DNA of 40,362 bases from Didymodactylos carnosus. Its lineage: Eukaryota > Rotifera > Eurotatoria > Philodinida > Philodinidae. Below are positions 24,257 to 35,268 of this stretch, piece after piece. Location: positions 1 to 40,362 of the forward strand of contig CAJNOQ010000832.1 of the NCBI GenBank assembly GCA_905250885.1, given 5' to 3'. Under the pieces are notes generated by a model, which was given only the letters and a program-made list of their open reading frames with translations, was not told where the DNA came from and ran no database searches. The position numbers and the translations under genes were made by a program. The first letter of the stretch is position 1. Each line of letters starts with the position of its first letter.

Positions 24257-27200
24257 TATAGATCATAGATTCAGCTCCTAAACTCATTTGAGCTCAAAAA
24301 CCCCAATATGTTGCATGCGTATGTCAGATATGTTATGAGTTGTGTTGAAATGGGAGAGATCGGCTACACATTTCCCTCAAAACCGCAAAAAAAAGGAATT
24401 GATTATTTTATTAAAATACATTAACTGAAAACTGCTTTCTCTGCTCTACGTTAGTTTAAGAGTGATTGATCAAACTGTACTGAGGTAGGATTCTAATAAA
24501 GAATAATATTTTTGAGAAATGTATAAATTGAACAAGAAAACCTTGAAGTAAGTAATGAATTAGGTGACGGAAATGGTAAGAAGGGAAATCAAAATGTAAA
24601 ATGAGCAGTGCGCAATTTAACCTTCTATACGAAATTCCTTTAGCACAATAGAAACTCAAAACAACATCTACATAGCAGTGTAGTAATTCATTATGTTATG
24701 AATCATACAAGCGCCTGTTTGATACTTCTCAATCTACCTTCATTTAATTATCTATTGTGCGCGTATGAGTCATAAGACAGAAAAAAATCGACTGCTTTCA
24801 AAATATCTCAACAACTACAGATCAGTTAAATTTTTGTCTGCTGAAAGGGTACATCTACACAATATATTGAACATAAAGTGTGAAGGAATCAGATTGATCG
24901 GATGAACCGTTGATAAAGAAGTGTGGGTTGCAAAATTTTTCTTGGTGGGTTTTTCAAAGGTCGGAAATACTAAAAGTTTAACCCGGCTCGAGCTATAGCT
25001 GCGAGACAGAGTAAAAAAAGAAAATAACATCAATAATAAAAGCGGTTGTTGATATATATTCTTATTTGAAAGGTTTTATATTCAACTATAACAACTAAAA
25101 ACATTTTTATAAATTGTTTCAATCCAAGGTATCATCAAATTTATCGAATGATCGAAATATTTTTTTGACAAAACTGAAATACAGTTATCAGTTCTTTTTC
25201 AAGCATTACTAAAATCATGAATTTTAACGACTCTTTTCATTTGCAAAAGACGAGTTGATAATGCGACATCTATATGACACCTGGTCGCATTGAACCTTTC
25301 AATGTGCCAGTAGTTCATTCTTCTAGCGTACAGACTACATATGTACCAATCCGATAGTTCAGACGACGATTGCAAATAGGATGGATAGTTTATATTTTTC
25401 TCATCGAAGATACTGACGGACGCCACATCAGTAAAGGGTGCTTTACTTAGAGAGTAAATGAGATATAATGGATTACCAATAGCATATCTACTGAACCGCG
25501 TTATAAGTCGTTGATTGATTGATTCATTCATTTATTCAAAAGCGCTTATGATTTCCTAATAGTACTGATGCGCGCTAAAAGGCATTTAACTCTACGAAAA
25601 AGAATGATTATTTTTGCAATCAATCAACGAACACTTTCGGTCACATCGCGCTTCTTAGATCGAACACGTTTGTATGAGCGAACATATCCGGTATCGAACT
25701 GTTCGCTGCTGATCAGCGAGCGCTAGCTTGGGGTTGTTGCATACCTAGACAAATAGACATAAAAACCTTTAGCACTAGCAAAGTCCAAATACTGAGACTC
25801 ATGAATACTAATCATTTATATATAAGTGTCATCAAATCACGAATTTATCATGTGCAGAAATCAATTCGTGACTTGATACTATAAATACGTAACGGAACAT
25901 TTTTGTTTCCAATCATTATCAATTCTTAACATAGAAAAAATTTCAAATAACGGAACAATAAAGCAAAAATCACGTTCAGATGTCAATGATTATTCATTTA
26001 TGAAACAGAGTTGGAACCGGTTTGCCGATAAACCAGCCGGTACTTTTGAAAACTGGTGAAAAACCCGGTGAACCTCCAAAAAGTTTAAAAAGAAACGAGA
26101 AATCGGTGGAGGTATTATAGCACCGTTAGTCTCTCTCTGCGCGAAAAAGCGTTAAATCTCTTCGGCGCATAGAGCTCGATGCCCGTTTTTCAATTCTCAA
26201 TCAGTAAAAGAAAGGACATATTTACCTTTCAGAAAATAAGTTATGTTGAAAATACTTTAAAAAAACATTTTTCATAGCGATGAAATACCAGCCGGTATAA
26301 CGAGCATACAGGTATCGATCCAGTTCCAACTCTCTTATAAAAGATCAATCAATATGTATTTGCAAATTGATAATGCTATAAAACTTTAACTATATGTATT
26401 CTGCTTAAATTAGGCATTAGGATACCACAATAAATAACAGAATGAACCATTTTCGTATACATTTTCAACGATTTTAACAACAATTAATGATTCAACACGT
26501 TCATCCAACGACTTATCGTTTTTGATGATCTTCTAATTCTCTGACACTAAGTTCACGACAAATTCTTTGATTTTATTAATTGTAATTACTTAATTAATGA
26601 AGGAATGAAAACGAACAATAGATCGTTAACAGATGAAAGTTCAATTGAAAGAAACCGAAGAAAAGCTCTTTCACAGATTATTTTCTAACCCGGATATATA
26701 CTTGCTCAATTTTCCCCCAAAAATGAATGAGAAGCAGACTTCATTATCCAATAGGAAAATAAACTGAAAAAAAAATTGTTTTTTATTTCCATCTTCAATA
26801 ATTTAGATTAGTTTACATATACATTTTCATGGAGCAGTTAAAAATAATAAGATAGTACAACAAAAAAAATCAATAGATATTGCTTCAAATGTATATACGA
26901 TATAAATAAAAAGTAAACTACACAATAAGTCTGCATTATATACAGAAAAACAAGAAACAAAAAAAATAATAGTAATACCACAGATAACTTTTATAACTGA
27001 CGAAAAATAAAACCATCTCTTCATTTTAACTTTACATAACTTCAAACACAGAAAGCAAATAAAAGTCGCTTTTATCACAAAAACAAATAATAAGGTACAT
27101 TTCTAATAGAGATAGGAAAATGGTAACCATCTACAAAGTGAGATTCATATTTTGATGTGTGCCGATGTAACAATTCTGTTAGAAAAAATAAAATATAACA

Positions 27201-27900
27201 TATCGCATTCATATGGCCACATCCTTTTTGCAAGTACTGTGTGTGTTAAACAGCATTTTAGCTCCATTTTGTTCTAGTCTTCGAATCTACTTACTAAAAC
27301 TTTATGTAGAATTTTTCTCGATAACATTCGGTAGCATACTAACCACCTATCTGACAAAACAACTATCAAAAACAAGCTTCAAAACAACATTTTATGTATT
27401 TGTAATACTTTTGTGTATGAAAGACCAAACGACGCGTATACCCATGTTAAATTGATAGGCAAGTACGTATAAAAATTACAACTGAAAATAAAACTACATA
27501 ACATTCAACTATTTACAAAAGTTCTGAGTTCTTAAGCTTCGAATGACTCTACATTAAAATACAGAAAAAAACATAATGAGCAAGCAAAGAGTAACAAAAA
27601 CTATGTTTTTATTCATATGCGTAGTTAATATGCCCGTACAAATAAAATACAAAAAGCTTAAAGCAACGAACATGAAAGAGTAAGGCAAGATAAAAGCTGT
27701 TTGTACATTTTTTTTTGTATCTTTGATACATCACAGAGACTACAGACCAAAATAAGATCTGTTTTACAATGAGAAATAGAATAATGAAACCTAAATAGTA
27801 TGCACAAAGAAAAGCATAGACTATTCTAACCCTATTTTCATTAAGACATATAATTCACTATCGATTACAAATAGTATAAGTAGAAAAATTTGCTTATTTT
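24257..27900. other. Spacer between Tudor copies 2 and 3
   Basis: About 3.6 kb. It includes the hAT-like MITE at 26006-26334. A 110-codon open frame at 25199-25531 (minus) has no recognised motif and is not called as a gene. No relic Tudor exon was recognised here. Confidence 0.5.
26006..26334. mobile_element. Non-autonomous hAT-like MITE (329 bp)
   Basis: The left end reads CAGAGTTGGAACCGG. The reverse complement of the right end reads GAGAGTTGGAACTGG, 13 of 15 matching. Flanks give an 8-bp target duplication with one mismatch: TTATGAAA (25998-26005) and TTATAAAA (26335-26342). A terminal CAGAGTTGG-type repeat with an 8-bp duplication is characteristic of the hAT superfamily. The element has no coding capacity. 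ACCAGCCGGTA occurs near both ends in direct orientation (about 26029 and 26287), a possible transposase-binding subterminal repeat. Confidence 0.8.
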
Positions 27901-29954
27901 TTATTTATACAACAAACCAGCTCCGCTATTTGTATGTTTATGTTCTTGAACGTCAATGCCATATAGATAACATTCAAAGCGGCTCTTACCAAAAGTGGGA
28001 TACATATTGAGAAGACTGTCATTGGTAGTATTTTCCCTAACATAAAGTTGATTTAATAAGCATTGTGCAACACTCTACAATAAAGAATAAAAAAGATCGT
28101 TGTACGATAGTAAACAGGTATGTTGTGTGATTAAAGTGTAAATAGTAAACTGTGTAATCTAATTTTACTTTTACATTTCGACATATAATAATCAGGTATA
28201 GTTAAAGAATATATTTTTACCCTTTCTTTAAATGGTCCATCTCTAACGTGTAATATAACGATATTTAAGTGCCATGATGGTACATCTTTTTGCAAAAATG
28301 TTACGGTAACGGTATTATTATAACTATCCAATAACGAAATCAGGTAACGTGCAGAACCTTGTCCAACGTCAGTTTGCCATGAATATTTTCCATTGGCATC
28401 CATTATCGGAGATATCTAGAGAGAAAAAAACCAGCATTGATCTTCAAATTGGATCAACAGCAGGTATAAAAATTTTTTACTCACACGATCTAATGAACAT
28501 GGAATTGCTTGTGCTTCCAGCAAAGAAAATTCTTGTCGTAATATGCGAATATTGTCATGCAATGTCCACTCAGAATTGCCAAAATCCACATAAATCACAC
28601 AATATTTTTCAAGTCCATCCTCTTGAACGAGACGAAACATTATAAATCATATTCAGTTTAAAGGAAAACAAACAATCAGAATTTAATACTCAGATGAGAA
28701 TAGTTATCTCTATTTCCGAACGCCTAGGACCTTTCTTCCATAGTCAGACATTTGTAGACGTTCATGCGAGTAATGAAATAGATGTACATAATAAAAAAAA
28801 ACATACTTTTCATATCAATTTTTCCAATTCTTGCACGATAATACTCGCCATCTTTACTATATTTTGCAACACAAAAATCTCCCCGACGATAACGAACTGA
28901 TGGATTAAATTCTGAATTTCTATAATATGCACTAAAGAAAAAAGTTGAACTTGAAACAAAATAGTGCTGAATCGTAAATATACAAAGCATACTTCATTGT
29001 TTGATGTAGGTTTTGAAACTGTCGGCCATATTTCGGTAATTGAACAAAAATGGAGGATGGATGATCAACATGAGAAACATAGGCACCTTCGAATTTTCTA
29101 CCTCCTCCAATTGTTTGATAAGGAATTGTTGCTATAAAAAAAAAAAATTAGCACTGAATAATAATGAATCTTTTAGTTATAGAAAAGCATAAGTCTTGCA
29201 AACTTGGACTGGTTCTTACTGATCGTCGTCTTGATGTATCTGGACAAACGACAAATCTATTGTCAAAATTTTTTATGGGTGGGTACTTTGATTTTGAAAC
29301 TCAATTTGTTTGAACTTAATCAGTTTGTTGTTGCTAGGAGCTGATGTGATAGAGAGGAGTGGGACAATCGATTTATCGTTTGATAGAACAATGATTACTA
29401 AAGGGATAGGTGATCGCCTCTTAAGTTTAGATCATATAGATAGATTATGACGGTCAGTATATAAATTCTTAACTTAGTTGTGAGAAGAGTTCACAAAAGG
29501 CAATCTCGACGACTATGCGCGTAGTAATCATTTGTCCAAGTTTCCTAGGGGCAGACTTTTAGATAACTGAAATAGAGATTGTAAAAAATTAATTTAATAA
29601 GTTCAAATAAAATCAAGTTTTCAAATCAAAATTAATGCTGGCTGACAATATAATAAAGAGACTCGAACAATTAATCAGATTTTAGTAATCTACATAACAG
29701 CAAAATCCATTAAAGGTATCCAAAATCTTTCACTATCTACTCGCTATTGATTTGTGATATTTTTATTTGAAAACAAATTTCGAACCTTTTTTACTTTGGT
29801 CCGCTGGTTTTTTGTTTGGTATATTGTTTGATAATACTGCTACAGTAGGACTCGTTGATATAGATGACTCTTCGATTCCGCTATCCACATTATACACGGC
29901 ACTTGTATTATTAGCAGCAGACAAAATAGCTTCTAAGCGAGGACAAAAACTCAT
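27901..29954 (-). CDS. Single extended-Tudor-domain protein, copy 3 of the trio (309 aa)
   Basis: Likely methyl-arginine reader, by family. Exons in coding order: 29954-29795, 29131-28993, 28931-28807, 28621-28485, 28415-28221, 28074-27901; intron phases 1, 2, 1, 0, 0, identical to copies 1 and 2. The N-terminal tail is short (about 53 aa), lacks the FFSVRSEEF-type motif of the others, but keeps VDSGIEESS (23-31). SN-like strands follow: GAYVSHVDHPSSIFVQLPK. The Tudor core has GDFCVAKYSKDGEYYRARIG and VIYVDFGNSEWTLH (150-163), with Tyr152, Phe155 and Asn157 as cage candidates. VTVTFLQKD and YPTFGKSRFECYLYG complete the extended fold. The protein ends in exon 6, without the seventh exon of copy 2. 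On the minus strand an AATAAA overlaps the stop codon, so the 3' UTR may be very short. The 661-nt first intron is the only long one. Confidence 0.87.
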
Positions 29955-29962
29955 TCTTTTAT

Positions 29963-29978
29963 CTAGAACAGAGCATTG
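29963..29978 (-). promoter_or_regulatory. 3' splice acceptor 8 nt upstream of the Tudor copy 3 start
   Basis: On the minus strand, TGCTCTGTTCTAG is followed by ATAAAAGA and then the ATG at 29954. It is the fourth gene here with an acceptor within a few dozen nucleotides of its start. Confidence 0.45.
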
Positions 29979-31768
29979 ATTAAGTTAGATATGTCGCAGA
30001 ATGGAGAGCGAAAAGACTAATTCCATGACAACATAATTGCTGGGAAGAAAAAAGTGTCTTCGAAAGTTTAACACCACAGCTCCGCGCTTCAGACGTTTTC
30101 TCAAAAGATGGAATTAGATACTTCTATCTGGTTAAACATTTTATCCAAAAGAAACGGATGCTCGTCCGCGGGACGCGTCCCATGCATTTTCTTCTCATCT
30201 CATAGGTCTCAAGATATTTGCATGGAGAACAGTCATTGTTACTACAGGTCGGTGACCTTTGATGATTCTCACTTTTCGTGAATAAAACAAATCTTATCTA
30301 AATCTATCTTTAACATCGTATCCCTTGGACTCTGGTATTTATAGTTTCAAATAGAAGAAAATTGCAAGTCTAGAAAAAATGACTGTTAGTTCTAAGCATT
30401 AGAATACACTAGCTAACGTCCTACTGTATTGTAACAGTCAGCATACGATATATACAAAATTTAGATAAAGGCGGCACAATCAAAGTAAATTCACGATACT
30501 GGACTCTCCTACACTCTAGCCTAAGCGCACTGTACAAAAAAAGTAAAAAAAATCATGAAAAATTCAAGATAGAAGTGTGAAAGCATCGTTCATAATTCCA
30601 TCTTCACTATAAAAATAATGTCACGCTTTTGCTTTGAGTAACTTGGGCTATCTCCGCTTTTTGTTGAAGTTTAAACAAAACAAGCCAAAAAGTCATCTTG
30701 ATCATTGAACAAGTAAATACAGTTATCATAGAGTGCAAAAGACAATAAAAAATCAGGCAAGTGTTTAAGAACTAATATTTTGTTTAAGACATGTCCTAAC
30801 TCTCTTCAAAAACTTTTTAAGATGAATAAATCTTAAAAATAAAAATGTTCACCACTGCACAGTAGTGTAATCAATCATGAAAGAACTTTTTCGGTCTGAT
30901 GCTGCTGAAGTAGATACGCGGCATTCATTGTTATAATAGAAGTGTAATAGTGCCGCGGTTAAAATACAGCGGTAAAATTTTTCTTGATATAATATATGCA
31001 ATAATATTCTTCTCGAGACTTTCCTTTGACAGTGAGCTTCGCAAACAGAGAGACAAGAAAGATAAGACTGGATAAAAGAAGGACCACTCATAAATCAAGT
31101 TCCTGTCTTTAATCTGTCTACTGTAATTTTCTGTTGGACAAGAAATCATAAGGAAGTATATTGTCACTCTCATTTTTCTATAAAAGTCTAACTTCTCATG
31201 CAAAATCATATTTTTCGGCGTATGATAGAGGTCGTGTATACTAGCAGTACACTGGTACGAATGATGGAGTAAACATGAATAAACTATTATGACCCTATAT
31301 TCCTGTTCAGCACGAAGAATTCAATGTACTTTTACGTTTTCTGAGGCTTCTTTGTGTTTCCGTACCGCAGTTTTCTAAGGATTTCTGGAAAACTGAGGGT
31401 AAAAAATGGAAAGTGCCGAGGATAGTTGTATGGGCAAAGTTATAGATCCTACTAAGTAGTTCCTATCTGAAAAAATCTCGAAAAAGTTTCGGAGCGTTTA
31501 GGAGAAAATCGAGCTCAAACTTTAGGAATTTTTTACTGCTCTTCTCTGAATCTGACGTATCTTAAGAATTCCATATCAAAATCTTGAGAAGACTTAATGA
31601 AGAAAATTATACTTGTTGTTCTCTCTGTCACTGTTTTTGTTTTGCAGTGTTCGTACACATATATGAAACAGTATTCGCACTGTAATAGATGAAAAATTAT
31701 CAAGTCTGTTATATGGACATAACGTTTGATTTGACGACGATTAAGGAAGTTCATTGGAATTAATAATT
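29979..31768. other. Intergenic DNA upstream of the Tudor array
   Basis: About 1.8 kb with short open frames on the minus strand (30849-31209, 31533-31754) that lack splice context and motifs. It should contain the promoter of Tudor copy 3; no element was recognised. Confidence 0.45.
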
Positions 31769-32007
31769 GTTAACATTTTTCTCTTCCTATTTTTAACTAT
31801 TATTTATTTAAGCTTTCAACAACGATGTTCACTTCATCAGAATAAAATGAAAATAAAAATTATACAAGCGTAGAATTTCTTTTTATACACAAACAGACAG
31901 CATGTTCTATCTCTTCATGGTTCATTATCTTTTCTATTTGAGATTGGAGCGAACAAGACGACAATACTGAACGAGTGATTCGTAAATTCTTTATTCGTCT
32001 CAATACC
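31769..32007 (+). repeat. Left inverted arm of the Penelope-like relic
   Basis: Reverse complement of 33482-33720 with only a handful of mismatches by eye (about 97% identity). It begins GTTAACATTTTTCTCTTCC. Such similarity indicates recent duplication or conversion between arms. Confidence 0.9.
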
Positions 32008-32022
32008 AATACCAATATTATA

Positions 32023-33481
32023 ATAAAAATCAAAAAAACTCTTTCGTATATCAAATTCCATGTGAAATGCGGGGCGATTTACTGTGGGGAAACAAAAACT
32101 GATCTAACAAAACGGATGAAAAAAGGGTATTTGTAAACTACTATCTGATCAGATAAACGATATCATTAATACCATCAAACACTTAAAGAGAAATAGACAA
32201 TATAGAATAATATACCATCATAATACAAAAACGTTTTTCATTATGACCATACTAAAATCATATTTTCTGAAAAAGTCATCTATTACAGTTTTCTCAACCC
32301 AGACATAAAATAAACATTGCCACAGTAATCAGCGTGTCCGATAACATATGTATCAGATGTTTTTCAAGTATCTGGAGCTCAGAGTTGGCCAATGGATTGG
32401 TCTTCGGAGATTCCCTGTGGTATCCGACCTCTGGTAGATGGAGGTGTGGGACTTGTGCTACGTTGCAGATCGACACGTGCTCTATACCGGTATGCATTTA
32501 GTACAATAATTCTCTATGTGTATTTCTGGAATGACAGACCCGGACTTTTTGCTTCAAAAAGTATACCATGGTAGACCTCTCGGATAAGACTCATTGTGCC
32601 ATAGGATTATGCCCCCGATCGTGCTCTTTCATAATTTGAAAACCGCTGCTCTCTAGCTCAATCCATTCTCTAGTTATTCAAAAAATATCCGAGTCCAGTG
32701 AATTTTTGGACAGACCATAGTATTAAAGTGTTCATAAGTTCATATTTATAGTTTATTAGTGATAAAATAGATAATGATTCATCATCAGCTGACCTTGAAG
32801 GCTCTCTATATGTGTATATATAAACGATATCATCCCCATCATTAATCATTTAAAGAGAACTAAACAATATAGAGTATTATAATAAAAAAAAATAAACCTT
32901 TTGTTTCTTTACAAGCAATTTCTGGATGAGATATGGATAGATGTGAGGACAATTCATTATCCTCTATCCAACCATGTGACTAAAGGTTGGTTTTTGTGTG
33001 TGTGTGAATAAATTTTGGGTGGTTGTATGTTTTACGAATATCTCCCAGCCATCCCGTACTCAAGCAAAGCTAAGACAGAAAAAAATATGGGTGGTTGTGA
33101 AGACAACTCGGCCTCCTCTATCCAACCATGTAATTAAAAGTTAATTTGGAGTGGTTGTGGGTGGGAGCGTAGTTTACAAATACTCATGAAAAAACATGAA
33201 CGTATTATTGAAAACGATGATGTTGAATCGAAATCTGAAATAGTAAAACATCATTACGATAAGAAATGGCAGTGCATGTTTGATCCATCTAATGCACTTC
33301 TTACTGACCAAGAAATTAACTGAGGAAAGAGAAGAGTGGAAGAAACCGTTTATTCAACTCTCACTCATTCAATAAATCGTCGAGACGAAATCAGCAAAAT
33401 ATGGATACCTATCATTCATTCATCGTCACCATGTATTAACATCGAATCAAAATAAAATAATAATTAACAGAACAAGACCGT
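32023..33481 (+). pseudogene. Interrupted GIY-YIG endonuclease (Penelope-like element)
   Basis: Part one (32023-32124) encodes FHVKCGAIYCGETKTDL followed by TKRMKK. This matches the [KN]CGxxYIGET...R[IM]K pattern of Penelope-type GIY-YIG domains, with Cys at the usual Ile of the YIG triplet. Part two resumes at 33186 after a duplicated ATGAAAAAA and encodes SEIVKHHYDKKW, a Phe-Asp pair and, across a frame break, KIWIPI. These resemble the C-terminal part of that endonuclease. A stop interrupts part two near 33322. In the intact parent the enzyme would cut target DNA for retrotransposition; this copy is dead. Confidence 0.6.
32125..33185. mobile_element. 1,061-bp TIR element inserted in the endonuclease relic
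   Basis: The left end reads GGGTATTTGTAAACTAC. The reverse complement of the right end reads GAGTATTTGTAAACTAC, 16 of 17 matching. A perfect 9-bp duplication, ATGAAAAAA (32116-32124 and 33186-33194), flanks it, and removing insert plus one copy rejoins the host frame. Terminal inverted repeats with a 9-bp duplication fit Mutator-like elements best, but no transposase is recognisable. Inside are imperfect direct repeats: AAACGATATCAT blocks at about 32157 and 32822, and CCTCTATCCAACCATGT blocks at about 32961 and 33113. A short TG microsatellite lies near 32993. Confidence 0.75.
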
Positions 33482-33720
33482 GATATTGCGACGAACAAAG
33501 AATTTATGAATCACTTGTTCAGTATTGTCGTCTTGTTCGCTCCAATCTCAAATAGAAAAGATAATGAGCTATGAAGAGATAGAACATGCTGTCTGTTTGT
33601 GTATAAAAAGAAATTCTACGCTTGTATAATTTTTATTTTCATTTTATTCTGATGAAGTGAACATCGTTGTTGAAAGCTTAAATAAATAATAGTTAAAAAT
33701 AGGAAGAGAAAAATGTTAAC
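33482..33720 (+). repeat. Right inverted arm of the Penelope-like relic
   Basis: Partner of the left arm. It directly follows the endonuclease remnant, so it is probably the native 3' end of the element; the left arm would then be an inverted copy of it. Confidence 0.85.
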
Positions 33721-35198
33721 GTTTTTTAATAACGTTTGATTGAATAACTAGTTAACTAATTTCTCAGAATTAGTTACAAATCTTGATCAAGTTTTTCAAA
33801 ACAGATTATGTAACAAAAATTGTCGAAATCTTGAACTGCAAGGTGATCTCAACAAACGATGACAAATGTCCAAAAATCTGCATAAGACTTTGAAGTAATT
33901 GAGTAGAAACTTGAGAAATCTTTCAAGTTTTAATCAAGATCTTGGTTCAAGATTTTTGATCTGGATTTAGAGAGAATATAATAAAGATGGAAATAATGTT
34001 CACATGTTATCTGAGATATAGTTATCATTTTTAATTGCCTTTCATTTCTGTTGAACTCGTTTCAGAAGATTTCTCGTGTAGTAGTGGAGTAACAGCTCAT
34101 AGCAGCTGAACAGTAAATCTCTATATACTTTCGACTTCTTGTAAATGAATTTGGATTTTGTTTAAGCTTGAATTATCTGGGTCATACTATGTTGAAGTAG
34201 TACTTAACCTCTATATGTGCTGTAACATCTCTTCCTCTCTCTCGTAGAAAATCAACTATCTTCTAACGTTAAAACGGGAGAACGCATCCGTGGTCCACAG
34301 ACTAGATGCATTGTCTTATTAAGTCACCGTGTGTGTCTAAAAAACGAAATACAGTCACATTCTGAAGCCATCTAGATGCGTTAAATAGAAAATTTTCACC
34401 ACTGAAGAAATACGAGATCTATCTTGAAGGCAAAATGTTCTTTTTTTACAGTAATGAATAAAAATTTCTAGCAGTAATCGTTTTTGATCGTTTCTCTGGC
34501 GAAAACGTATATTATTTTTAGATCAAATCAAAGCTGAAGAAATAGTTTTGATCTGAGCTATGATTTGTATACGAAACTTATATTACGAATTATTATAAAA
34601 AGATTTGTACATTATCTTTCCTTTTAAACTGTTACGCATGAAGATGCTTGTTAGTACTGAAGCGTTTAGCAAAACATAACAAACAATTACGAAGGAAAGT
34701 AATAAAAAAGTAAATTATTTAGCTGAAGAAATGCTTGTTCGAATAATAAATAAACGAACTTACTACTATGCGTCTTGCAAGGACGACTCCTGTAATTCAG
34801 AAGACTGGTTTTCCAAAACGCCTAACGTGTAGTAATTCTAAAATCAAAATTGCATGCCCGATTTTTCTTATTTTCTCTCGAATAGTAGTATTCACCAAGG
34901 TCTACAAAGACCAATCTGAAATTTCATTTTTTTTGTTTTCTTCATAGTTTTCTAGAGACATGAAGTTGAATAAATCCAGAGAAGTTTTTTTCCTTTTTCC
35001 AATTCGATTTTGATTTCTTGTGAGTGCAAATTAGTTAGTTTTAAGTAAATTTTCTTACTGGATACCAATTTATTGAAAAATGAGTTAAAATGAAAACTTT
35101 AGAGGAATGTTTGAAACAGTTTTTGAAAAAAGAGTTAGTCTTCGGTTTCCATTGATTCTCATTGAACGAAAAAATTATGAAGATGGTAAAATTTCTTA
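33721..35198. other. Intergenic DNA with clustered ATCTTGA/TCAAGAT motifs
   Basis: No gene is supported. Between about 33779 and 33960 ATCTTGA and TCAAGAT motifs recur in both orientations, including a TCTTGATCAAG palindrome near 33781 and TCAAGATCTTGG near 33936. The rest appears unstructured. Confidence 0.45.
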
Positions 35199-35204
35199 TT
35201 TATT
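35199..35204 (-). terminator. Candidate poly(A) signal for the orphan exon
   Basis: TTTATT on the plus strand, AATAAA on the minus strand, 65-70 nt past the stop of the open frame at 35269-35508. Confidence 0.4.
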
Positions 35205-35268
35205 TGTTTACACAATTTGCTCGAAGTAGAAAAAACATGAATATACTAAATAAGGATACATTCATGAT

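Larger units (their letters stand above)
31769..33720 (+). mobile_element. Rearranged Penelope-like element relic flanked by long inverted arms
   Basis: Two 239-bp arms in inverted orientation enclose a broken GIY-YIG endonuclease reading frame. Penelope-like elements carry such an endonuclease C-terminal to their reverse transcriptase, are abundant in bdelloid genomes, and often show rearranged or inverted terminal repeats. No reverse transcriptase is present, so the element is truncated to its endonuclease end. A separate TIR element interrupts it. Without that insert the relic would be about 0.9 kb. Both outer ends read GTTAAC. TAACGTTTGATT occurs in both flanks (about 31718 and 33733), but not symmetrically placed, so I do not call it a target duplication. 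Confidence 0.6.

Noticed and set aside
25199..25531. 110-codon open frame on the minus strand
   Set aside because: No motif, no flanking splice or poly(A) signals, and no similarity to the neighbouring genes that I could see.
18136..29954. One large gene with three Tudor domains
   Set aside because: Copies 2 and 3 end in clear stop codons in their last exons, each copy has its own N-terminal region after a fresh acceptor, and the spacers are 1.6 and 3.6 kb. Separate genes fit better, though only cDNA can settle it.
32294..32574. Frames inside the TIR element, including a CGTC motif that resembles the Cys-rich linker of Penelope-like proteins
   Set aside because: It lies within the inserted element, not the Penelope frame, in the wrong order relative to the endonuclease, and the match is a few residues only.
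31717..33746. TAACGTTTGATT on both sides of the Penelope-like relic as a target-site duplication
   Set aside because: It lies about 40 nt from the left arm but about 12 nt from the right arm, so it is not adjacent to the element ends.
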